A stretch of DNA of 54,770 nucleotides, from assembly GCA_964344775.1 (NCBI GenBank), contig CAYFOO010000004.1, forward strand, positions 1 through 54,770, given 5' to 3'. The position numbers and the translations under genes are program-made. Shown piece by piece: positions 1 through 5,845 of this stretch. Within the stretch, counting starts at the first letter, position 1. Each line of letters starts with the position of its first letter. Origin of the DNA: CAYFMH01 sp964344775. Lineage in GTDB: Bacteria > Patescibacteriota > Gracilibacteria > UBA4473. The notes under the pieces were generated by a model. It was not told the DNA's origin. It saw only the letters and a program-made list of their open reading frames with translations, and ran no database searches.

Positions 1-66
1 TTTTCTCTGAAATCGCTTATTTATGCGGTTAAATGCGATGGGTGTGAAAAATTACTTAAAATCAAC

Positions 67-95
67 TTGACAAAAATAATAAAATAAATTAAAAA
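67..95 (+). promoter_or_regulatory. Candidate sigma-70-type promoter
   Basis: A perfect TTGACA (67-72) is followed by a 17-nt A/T-only spacer and a weak -10 (TAAAAA, 90-95). It lies about 15-20 nt before the structured segment that ends in the terminator at 216-243, so it could drive a short RNA. The weak -10 keeps confidence moderate. Confidence 0.45.
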
Positions 96-103
96 ATATT
101 TAA

Positions 104-243
104 ATCTGCTATTTGGGGTGGGTTTATCGGCTTTCATATCATCAATCCCCTAGTGACCTGAGACCGCCCACCCCCAAAAAGCGTTTCCCGTTCTAGGTTC
201 ACCCTGAACAACTCCGACCGGCTCTCGGGCCGGTCTCTTTTTT
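104..243 (+). ncRNA. Candidate small structured RNA, class not recognised
   Basis: No convincing reading frame is present. The segment lies between a TTGACA promoter and an intrinsic terminator, which predicts a transcript of about 130-140 nt. GGGGTGGG (115-122) pairs perfectly with CCCACCCC (167-174), and CGG (128-130) with CCG (164-166) extends the helix past a 5-nt bulge. A small GTTC/GAAC hairpin (197-209) and the terminator stem follow. It lacks the conserved GGAAG...AGCAGCC apical loop of SRP RNA and is too short for tmRNA or RNase P RNA. A 6S-like RNA is possible but unproven. Confidence 0.4.
216..243 (+). terminator. Intrinsic terminator
   Basis: GACCGGC and GCCGGTC form a 7-bp GC-rich stem around a 6-nt loop, followed by TCTTTTTT. 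The T-tract is on the + strand, so it ends a + transcript from the left rather than aspS, which runs the other way. Confidence 0.75.
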
Positions 244-256
244 ACGTAAAAAATAA

Positions 257-2056
257 TTAATCTTCTTTTGGCAATACTTGAATATTCTGCTCCTCGACTT
301 GTGCCTCCGGCATCGGAGAGGGAGTTCCGAGCATTACATCCTGACCAGATTGGTTTTTTGGGAAAGCAATCACCTCTCGGATATTCGGCTCGTCCGCAAA
401 AAGCATCACGACACGATCATATCCCATAGCACAGCCCCCGTGTGGCGGACAGCCGTATTGGAAGGCTTTGAGCATGTGCCCAAATTTTATCTGAATTTCC
501 TCTTCGTTCATGCCAAGGGCTTCGAACATTTTGTGCTGGAGATCCTGATCATGGATACGAATCGAGCCTCCCCCAAGTTCTACGCCGTTGAGAACTACAT
601 CGTAGGCGTATGACCGGATCTTCAATAAATCTTTTTCGTCTTTTGATCCCAATAAATTCAGATCTTCTGAATGCGGCATCGTGAAGGGATGATGTGCCGC
701 TTGAAGAGAACCATCTTCTTTCTTCTCAAAAAGTGGAAAATCAAGCACCCAACAGTAGGCAAACTCATTCGGATCTTTGAGATTGAATTTGTCGCCCAAT
801 GCACTTCGGACTGCCCCGAGACTTTCGCAAACCGTGATGAAGTCATCTGCTCCGAAAAAGATCGCATCGCCTTTTTCCGCTTTAGCCGCTACCATCAGGT
901 CGTCCACTTCTTGATCCGAAAAGAATTTCAAAATCGGTGATTTTTTCTCCCCGGTTTCTTTGTCGATTAAAATATAGGCCAATCCTTTTGCTCCGTGTGT
1001 TTTGGCCAATTCGGTCAGATCATCTATCTCTTTTCGGGAGAGTTCGGATCCTCCTTCGGCTTTTAAACATTTTACAACGCCGCCTTTTTTGATCGCATTG
1101 GCAAAGACGGCAAATTCTGAATTTTCAAAAACCTTCGTCACGTCCACCATTTCCATCCCAAACCGAAGATCCGGTTTGTCCGAACCATACGTCTCCATGG
1201 CCTCCTGCCAGGTGAGTCGGCGGAATTTGCCATTGACCAGGTGTTTTTTCCATTCTTTTTGGGGAGCACATTTTTCGGTCAATACGTGAAAGCTCTGCTC
1301 AATCACTTCGATCACGTCTTCTTGCTCGCAGAAACTCATCTCGATCTCGTACTGGGTAAATTCCGGTTGTCGATCTCCTCGCAGATCCTCATCCCGGAAA
1401 CATTTTGCAATTTGGAAGTATTTATCGATTCCTCCGGCCATGAGGAGTTGCTTCAGTTGCTGTGGAGACTGTGGAAGTACGTAAAATTCTCCATGATGGA
1501 GACGACTCGGGACCAAGTACTCCCGACTTCCCTCTGGAGTACCTTTTACCAGAGCTGGAGTCTCAATTTCGAGGAATCCTTCTTTATCAAAAAAATCACG
1601 AATGACTTTTCCCATTTTGTGCCTGAGGGTAAGGTTTTTGAGTAGTTGTGGTTTTCGTAGGTCAAGATATCGGTATTCGAGACGTAAATCTTCTCGCACT
1701 TCTTCGTCTGAATCGATCTCAAAGGGTGGAGTCTTGGCCTTACTCAATACTTCTACTTCATCGATAAAAACTTCAATATCCCCCGTTGGCAAATCTTTGT
1801 TTGCCGCCCCATCAAGTCTTTTTTTGACCGTCCCGGTCACCTGAATCACCCATTCTGGACGAACATCTTCAGCAATCTTATGTGCATTCTTCGAAATCGC
1901 TGGATCAAAAACAATCTGGGTCAGCCCATACCGATCCCGCAGATCAATAAAAATCAATCCCCCGTGATCACGACGACGAAAAACCCAACCGGCAAGGGTC
2001 GTTTTTTCATTTTCATTTTTGGCCGTGAGGTCGTTGCAGGTATGGGTTCTAAACAT
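257..2056 (-). CDS. aspS: Aspartyl-tRNA synthetase, bacterial type (probably non-discriminating)
   Basis: It charges tRNA with aspartate. The 599 residues match bacterial-type AspRS with an N-terminal OB-fold anticodon domain, a class II catalytic core and the bacterial GAD insertion. Motif 2 appears as FRDEDLRGDRQPEFTQ and motif 3 as GCAMGYDRVVML near the C-terminus. His31 in RRRDHGG and a Gly at the position of Pseudomonas Gly82 (RLDGAAN) are the residues tied to non-discriminating enzymes that also charge tRNA-Asn. If so, Asp-tRNA-Asn would need GatCAB, which is not in the window. The start ATG gives the usual N-terminus. The gene stands alone, followed by the convergent terminator of the candidate RNA. 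Confidence 0.97.
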   Translation of the reverse strand: MFRTHTCNDLTAKNENEKTTLAGWVFRRRDHGGLIFIDLRDRYGLTQIVFDPAISKNAHKIAEDVRPEWVIQVTGTVKKRLDGAANKDLPTGDIEVFIDEVEVLSKAKTPPFEIDSDEEVREDLRLEYRYLDLRKPQLLKNLTLRHKMGKVIRDFFDKEGFLEIETPALVKGTPEGSREYLVPSRLHHGEFYVLPQSPQQLKQLLMAGGIDKYFQIAKCFRDEDLRGDRQPEFTQYEIEMSFCEQEDVIEVIEQSFHVLTEKCAPQKEWKKHLVNGKFRRLTWQEAMETYGSDKPDLRFGMEMVDVTKVFENSEFAVFANAIKKGGVVKCLKAEGGSELSRKEIDDLTELAKTHGAKGLAYILIDKETGEKKSPILKFFSDQEVDDLMVAAKAEKGDAIFFGADDFITVCESLGAVRSALGDKFNLKDPNEFAYCWVLDFPLFEKKEDGSLQAAHHPFTMPHSEDLNLLGSKDEKDLLKIRSYAYDVVLNGVELGGGSIRIHDQDLQHKMFEALGMNEEEIQIKFGHMLKAFQYGCPPHGGCAMGYDRVVMLFADEPNIREVIAFPKNQSGQDVMLGTPSPMPEAQVEEQNIQVLPKED

Positions 2057-2161
2057 TGTTTTTCAATTTAAAATTTAAAAATAAAAATTCAAAATTGTGG
2101 AATTTTTTTGATAACCGGGAGGAGTGTAGAAAAAAAAAGAAAGAAGTAAAATCTGCAAAAA

Positions 2162-2923
2162 CTATCCAGCCCGATGAACCGTATTTTCAAACTGATAATT
2201 TTTATCCAGTGAACTAAACTCTTTAATCGCTTTTAAAAACACCTCCTTACTTTTTCCGATATTTGCTTCCAACTCACCTGCCGCAATAGCAGCTGTTTCC
2301 ACCCCATTTACATAATCAATCGTAAAGAGAAGTTGACCGTAGGGAATTTCCAGTTCATTGGCCAAGACCGCCTCAGGACCACAAGTCTGAGAAATAACGG
2401 ATCCACCTAAATTTTCAAAAAAAGCAGCTTCTGTTTTAGTATTAAAACGAGGTCCATTGGCATGAATGTAAATGGTATCGGTTAATGCTTCCGGAAAAAG
2501 TGCCTGCAAATCCTTCTGAATTTCTGAATGAAAAAGCGAACCAAAAATCAAATGCCCGCATTCTGCACCACGCTCCTGAAAAATAGTACAAAGTTCTCCT
2601 CCTGGAAGTCGATTTTCTGGGAAGAAAATATCAGAAGGAATTATTGTTGAAGCCAAATTTACTTTTGAATCAAAACTTCCAACGGTAGAAAGGGAAAGTA
2701 TCGAACTTGCACCCACCTCCTTCAACGCTTGTATATTTCCTAAAAAATTAATGTGACTTGGGAGGTAATCTTGATGATTTTTTCGACGAGGAAGAATCGC
2801 TATTTCACTTCCTCCTCCGATATTTCCCAAAAAAACTTCCACCTCTCCATGGTTGGTAGAAACGAGTTTTTTCTCAAATCCCTCTAGATTATCAAAACCG
2901 GAACCGACAATAAATGCTTTCAT
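2162..2923 (-). CDS. Purine nucleoside / methylthioadenosine phosphorylase family protein
   Basis: Enzymes of this family split purine nucleosides or 5'-methylthioadenosine with phosphate, releasing the base for salvage. At 253 residues it is close to family length. The LSTVGSFD segment corresponds to the family's NAVGSL region. A GPRFNTKTEA motif matches the GPRFET-type substrate loop, followed by a Cys-Gly-Pro-Glu segment like the MTAP 'MT..PE' region and a late Asp in FTIDYVNG. Sequence alone does not separate MTAP from inosine/guanosine phosphorylase. It is transcribed away from the DAHP synthase gene, with a roughly 160-bp AT-rich divergent spacer. Confidence 0.8.
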   Translation of the reverse strand: MKAFIVGSGFDNLEGFEKKLVSTNHGEVEVFLGNIGGGSEIAILPRRKNHQDYLPSHINFLGNIQALKEVGASSILSLSTVGSFDSKVNLASTIIPSDIFFPENRLPGGELCTIFQERGAECGHLIFGSLFHSEIQKDLQALFPEALTDTIYIHANGPRFNTKTEAAFFENLGGSVISQTCGPEAVLANELEIPYGQLLFTIDYVNGVETAAIAAGELEANIGKSKEVFLKAIKEFSSLDKNYQFENTVHRAG

Positions 2924-3033
2924 GTGATGTTTATTAAGAATTTACTTTTAGCATTCTAAATTTTTTTAGAAAAAAACAAATCTTTTTATCTAAATTTTGT
3001 ATCCTAAATCATTTATCCAAAAAACATTCTGAT

Positions 3034-3081
3034 TTGACTTTCCCTTGTGAAAAGATTTAATTCGAGGACTTTAATATCCTC
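3034..3081 (+). promoter_or_regulatory. Promoter and leader hairpin of the DAHP synthase gene
   Basis: TTGACT (3034-3039), a 17-nt spacer and TTAATT (3057-3062) form a plausible promoter. Just downstream, GAGGA and TCCTC (3064-3081) can pair. The GAGGA arm is also the only Shine-Dalgarno-like sequence before the ATG at 3088, so the hairpin could mask it. Regulation is inferred only. Confidence 0.4.
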
Positions 3082-3087
3082 AAAAAC

Positions 3088-4113
3088 ATGGATTACACGA
3101 TTCAAAAAGTTCTCCCCCATCCGAAAGAAGTAAAAGAAAAACTTTCACTGGCCGATGATCTGAAAGCACAAGTAGCACAAGATCAACAAGAGATCTTCGA
3201 CATCCTGGAAGGAAAAGATGATCGAAAAATCCTGATCGTCGGTCCCTGCTCTGCCTGGCCAGATGAGGCAGTGATCGAATATGCGAAAAAATTAAAACCA
3301 ATAGCCGACAAAGTAAAAGACAAACTAAAAGTCGTACTCCGAATTTATACGCAGAAACCAAGAACGACCATCGGATGGACAGGGCCACTCAGCCAACCAG
3401 ATCCTTTTGGCGAACCAGATTATGAGGCAGGAATTTATTACTGCCGAAAGATGATGCTGGACGTTCTAGAAATAGGACTGCCCATCGCAGACGAAGCACT
3501 TTTTACACACAATGATGGATATTTTGTGGATCTCATCACCTGGATCGCCATCGGGGCTCGATCGACTGAAGATCAAGAACATCGAATTTTTGCTTCCATG
3601 ATCCCCCATCCGGTAGGCATGAAGAATCCTACTTCTGGAAATATTCCTATTGCGATTAATTCGATCATCGCCGCACAGCATCCTCATGTTTTTGCTCTGC
3701 ACGGACGACAGGTAAAAACTTCAGGAAATCCACATGCTCACCTTATCCTCCGTGGAGGAAATGGAACTCCAAATCATGATTTTGAAAATCTAAAAAAAGC
3801 TACTCAACTGCTAAAGGAAAAAGAAATTCAAAATCCAAGCATCATCGTAGACCTCTCTCACGACAACTCGATCGATCCGCAGACTGGTAAAAAAGATCCA
3901 ATGCTCCAACCAAAGATTCTCGACGATGTACTGGAGTCAATGCAAAAAGACCCTGAAATTGAAAAACACGTAAAAGGATTTATGATCGAGAGTTTTCTCG
4001 AAGATGGAAACCAGCCACTCAAAGAAGGAGAGCTCAAATTTGGAAAGTCAGTGACCGATGGATGTTTGGGATTTGAGAAGACGGTGGAGTTAGTTGAAAA
4101 ATTGGCATCGTAA
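3088..4113 (+). CDS. aroF: 3-deoxy-7-phosphoheptulonate (DAHP) synthase, class I AroFGH type
   Basis: It condenses phosphoenolpyruvate and erythrose-4-phosphate, the first step of the shikimate pathway. The 341 residues match the E. coli AroF/G/H type, which is longer than the AroA(beta) type. Diagnostic motifs in order are VGPCSAW, LRIYTQKPRTTIGWTG, an ARSTEDQEHR segment before PVGMKNPTSGN, and DLSHDNS with the metal-binding His. The symbol marks the subfamily; which amino acid inhibits it cannot be read here. Other pathway genes in the window are aroC, aroE and aroB, all far away. A short GC-rich spacer separates it from the convergent 17-kDa-antigen-like gene. Confidence 0.95.
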   Translation: MDYTIQKVLPHPKEVKEKLSLADDLKAQVAQDQQEIFDILEGKDDRKILIVGPCSAWPDEAVIEYAKKLKPIADKVKDKLKVVLRIYTQKPRTTIGWTGPLSQPDPFGEPDYEAGIYYCRKMMLDVLEIGLPIADEALFTHNDGYFVDLITWIAIGARSTEDQEHRIFASMIPHPVGMKNPTSGNIPIAINSIIAAQHPHVFALHGRQVKTSGNPHAHLILRGGNGTPNHDFENLKKATQLLKEKEIQNPSIIVDLSHDNSIDPQTGKKDPMLQPKILDDVLESMQKDPEIEKHVKGFMIESFLEDGNQPLKEGELKFGKSVTDGCLGFEKTVELVEKLAS

Positions 4114-4172
4114 AAAAGGAGAGCGAAGGGACGGATGTTGCCGCCCCCTGCTCGTTTCAGGTTCTTCCGGAG

Positions 4173-4643
4173 TCAATAGCCGGCCGATTGCCACTGACCA
4201 TTAACTCGGCAGGCATCACCTTCTCCTTGGTACGCGTGTCCGTCTGCTCCTTCGATGGTGAAGGTGTAATGCCGACAAGGGCTTTCGGTAGTCCCGTAAG
4301 CCCGCTGTGGTGTCACATAGCCACCACGGCCAGTATCGGGATTCTGCCAAGCTTGCTGGTATCCACCCCGCCCATACTCCAGGGCTGATGGAATAGCTTG
4401 CTGTTGGGCATAGGCCGCATCGGCCCGATCGAGAGACTTCCCGACTTCACCACCCAAATAGGCTCCCAAAAGAGTGCCCACGATGGTCGTAGCGATCTGT
4501 CCCTTGCCCTTGCCGAATTGGGCACCAGCAATACCACCACCGATACCACCAAGACCGGTCCCAGCGGTCTGTTTGTTCATCTGGCAGGCTGACAAGATGA
4601 CAGCCAAAACCAAAATAGGGACAATTCCCCTTAATTGTCTCAT
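4173..4643 (-). CDS. Glycine-zipper lipoprotein, 17 kDa surface antigen-like
   Basis: The 156-residue precursor has a signal peptide ending in the lipobox LSAC, so it is probably processed by the LspA encoded at 26.6-27.0 kb. A glycine-zipper segment follows (about residues 29-70: repeated GxxxG, then GAYLGGEVGKSLD). The C-terminal part, with two Cys, resembles Rickettsia 17-kDa antigen and other proteobacterial outer-membrane lipoproteins. The gene is clearly more GC-rich than its AT-rich neighbours and has a clear AGAGGTG ribosome site, which most genes here lack. Both features suggest acquisition from outside. A 17-kDa-type lipoprotein is unexpected in a presumed monoderm; the partner surface is unknown. 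Confidence 0.8.
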   Translation of the reverse strand: MRQLRGIVPILVLAVILSACQMNKQTAGTGLGGIGGGIAGAQFGKGKGQIATTIVGTLLGAYLGGEVGKSLDRADAAYAQQQAIPSALEYGRGGYQQAWQNPDTGRGGYVTPQRAYGTTESPCRHYTFTIEGADGHAYQGEGDACRVNGQWQSAGY

Positions 4644-4796
4644 TTCACACCTCTTCTATAGTGGACAATCCGAAATCGAGAAAGAACCAAAAAGATCTAA
4701 TACTCCCCCGCTCGGAGAAACATCAAACCTTTGAGATTCCCACGAATAACGGAAGTTTATTTATTTCTTTAATCTTTTATGAATGATTGTCAATAT

Positions 4797-4840
4797 GGCC
4801 AGAGTTTTTTGTATCACAAAAAACAGAACTATATCTGGCC
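4797..4840 (-). terminator. Strong hairpin downstream of tRNA-Thr
   Basis: GGCCAGA (4797-4803) pairs with TCTGGCC (4834-4840), and the inner TTTTTTGT/ACAAAAAA arms extend the stem. It lies about 100 nt beyond the 3' end of tRNA-Thr on the same strand and probably ends that transcript. No gene is visible between 4644 and 4942. Confidence 0.5.
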
Positions 4841-4871
4841 TGTTAGACAAAGTTTCACTTGTACATAACCA

Positions 4872-4899
4872 GCCCGCCTTCGCCAAGGCTATGGCGGGC
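4872..4899. repeat. Dispersed CCGCC...GGCGG hairpin element
   Basis: GCCCGCC pairs with GGCGGGC around a TTCGCCAAGGCTAT loop. Related short hairpins built from the same words occur near 5088-5121, 9382-9409, 17966-18003, 40579-40613 and 49820-49860, always between genes or at gene ends. Confidence 0.5.
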
Positions 4900-4942
4900 A
4901 GCCTTCTTATTCCGATTTACGTTGTTCATCGCAAACGAAGGC

Positions 4943-5018
4943 TGGAGCCATCAACCGGACTTGAACCGGTGACCTGCACGTTACGAATGTGCTGCTCTAC
5001 CAGCTGAGCTATGATGGC
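4943..5018 (-). tRNA. tRNA-Thr(CGU)
   Basis: A full cloverleaf of 76 nt including an encoded CCA. The acceptor stem GCCATCA/TGATGGC is perfect and the discriminator is U. The D-arm GCTC...GAGC and the T-arm ACCGG-TTCAAGT-CCGGT are standard. The anticodon loop TTCGTAA gives CGU, reading ACG. The last pair of the anticodon stem (A31-C39) is a mismatch, the only odd feature. Confidence 0.93.
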
Positions 5019-5087
5019 GTCGTCGCTAGAAGACTGCATTGACTTCGTTTCGCTACGCAAAACTTCGTCTACTTCGTCTTCGCCTTG

Positions 5088-5121
5088 TCCGCCGTCCCGA
5101 GTACTCGGGAACGAAGGCGGA
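5088..5121. repeat. Nested palindromic hairpin 5' of tRNA-Thr
   Basis: TCCGCC/GGCGGA encloses a perfect CCCGAGTACTCGGG palindrome. The near-identical core GTCCCGAGTCCTCGGGAC recurs at about 17973-17990 within the inverted repeats around an IVP gene. Confidence 0.55.
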
Positions 5122-5125
5122 TCCT

Positions 5126-5175
5126 CTCAAAATTAGACTTGTCCCTATTTTTTTGCTTTTTAGGTCAAATTTTGG
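5126..5175. repeat. tRNA-flanking inverted element (5' of tRNA-Thr)
   Basis: CTCAAAATT...TTGTCC leads to GGTCAAATTTTGG: complementary arms around an AT-rich loop. The same CTCAAAATTTCATCTGTCC-loop-TAGATAAAATTTTGG pattern flanks tRNA-Ser, tRNA-Arg and tRNA-Glu, always reading outward from the tRNA. Confidence 0.55.
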
Positions 5176-5186
5176 GTTTTAAAAGA

Positions 5187-5453
5187 TCAGTCTTTTTTAA
5201 GAAATTCTCGAAGCATAGAACGCAAAGTAGTTTTTCCTTTTGTTGTTTTCAAATATTTTTCTCTTCTAAGTGCGTCATATTTGTTTTGATAAGCCTCATA
5301 AAAAATTAATTTAAAAGGGACTCTAGGAGCAGTTGATTGTACTTCCCCATTTTGGTGTTTTTTAAAACGCTCTTTTAGATTTTCAGTAAATCCCACATAA
5401 AAATTCATATCTTTTTTACTACGAAGAACATAAACATAAAAAAATTTGGACAT
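5187..5453 (-). CDS. GIY-YIG nuclease superfamily protein (small, UPF0213-like)
   Basis: This 88-residue protein is a single GIY-YIG domain. The GIY half is VYVLRS near residue 9, the YIG half is FYVGFT near residue 19, followed by the conserved Arg of LKERFKKH. A late KYLK...KGK segment is typical of the small YhbQ/UPF0213 type. The family contains DNA nucleases with repair, restriction or homing roles; the role here is unknown. It is transcribed in the same direction as tRNA-Ser and starts just beyond the 27-bp tandem array, with tRNA-Thr further downstream, so it could be co-transcribed with tRNA genes. Confidence 0.85.
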   Translation of the reverse strand: MSKFFYVYVLRSKKDMNFYVGFTENLKERFKKHQNGEVQSTAPRVPFKLIFYEAYQNKYDALRREKYLKTTKGKTTLRSMLREFLKKD

Positions 5454-5475
5454 GAGTATTTTCCGTTACAAATTA

Positions 5476-5618
5476 TGGCAAAAACAAACACTGTGTAGTT
5501 TTTGGTGGAATCACATACCGTATAGTCTCTGGCGGAGCCATGTTCCATGTGAGTCCTGGCGGAGCCAAACACCTTACAAATCCTGGCGGAGCCACATACC
5601 GTACGGTATGTGGCGGAG
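5476..5618 (-). repeat. 27-bp tandem array repeating the 3' CCA end of tRNA-Ser
   Basis: On the minus strand an 8-nt block matching the tRNA-Ser 3' end, CTCCGCCA, recurs at an exact 27-bp period. Its + strand positions are 5611 (the tRNA itself), 5584, 5557 and 5530, then degenerate copies at 5503 (TTCCACCA) and 5476 (TTTTGCCA). All six copies end in CCA. The 19-nt spacers differ; the first contains the palindrome CATACCGTACGGTATG. Decay with distance from the tRNA suggests copying outward from its 3' end. The unit is a multiple of three, so open frames cross it on both strands, but they look incidental. Confidence 0.85.
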
Positions 5619-5700
5619 AAGAGAGGATTCGAACCTCCGATACCCTTGCGGGTATACTCCCTTAGCAGGGGAGCGCATTCGACCACTCTGCCACTTCTCC
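5611..5700 (-). tRNA. tRNA-Ser(GCU)
   Basis: A 90-nt class II tRNA with encoded CCA, acceptor GGAGAAG/CTTCTCC and discriminator G. The anticodon stem CTCCC/GGGAG encloses CTGCTAA (anticodon GCU, reading AGY). A long variable arm (TATACCC-GCAA-GGGTAT) identifies serine, and the T-loop TTCGAAT is standard. Confidence 0.95.
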
Positions 5701-5770
5701 ATCCTCGCTGGAAGACTGCACACACTTCATTTTGCTCCGCAAAAATTCCGTGTATTTCGTCTTCGCTCGT

Positions 5771-5819
5771 CTCAGAATTTCATCTGTCCTTAAGTTTTCA
5801 ATTTGTAGATAAAATTCTG
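5771..5819. repeat. tRNA-flanking inverted element (5' of tRNA-Ser)
   Basis: CTCAGAATTTCATCTGTCC and TAGATAAAATTCTG are complementary over most of their length. The A-to-G change in the left arm (CAGAATT) is matched by a C in the right arm (AATTCTG), a compensating pair that argues for selection on the hairpin. Confidence 0.6.
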
Positions 5820-5845
5820 TTTTTTTATTGATAAAATTTTAGTTT

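Noticed and set aside
104..243. Left-end RNA as SRP RNA
   Set aside because: The conserved GGAAG...AGCAGCC apical loop is absent.
271..2071. Several antisense frames of 60-135 codons over aspS, murA, leuS, rpoC and the VirD4-like genes
   Set aside because: They mirror codon bias of the real genes, lack family sequence and start signals, and overlap essential genes fully.
3064..3081. Riboswitch or attenuator before the DAHP synthase gene
   Set aside because: Only one 5-bp hairpin is present, with no leader peptide or alternative stem; listed merely as a possible ribosome-site mask.
5476..5618. The 27-bp periodic array as a CRISPR
   Set aside because: Only 8 bases repeat, the 'spacers' are 19 nt, the repeat equals the tRNA 3' end, it decays with distance, and no cas gene is nearby.
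5405..5793. Open frames on both strands across the tRNA-Ser 3' array, with 9-residue repeats such as WRSHIPYGM
   Set aside because: The 27-bp unit is a multiple of three, so frames stay open by chance. They also cover the tRNA itself, and no start signal or protein-like sequence is seen outside the repeats.
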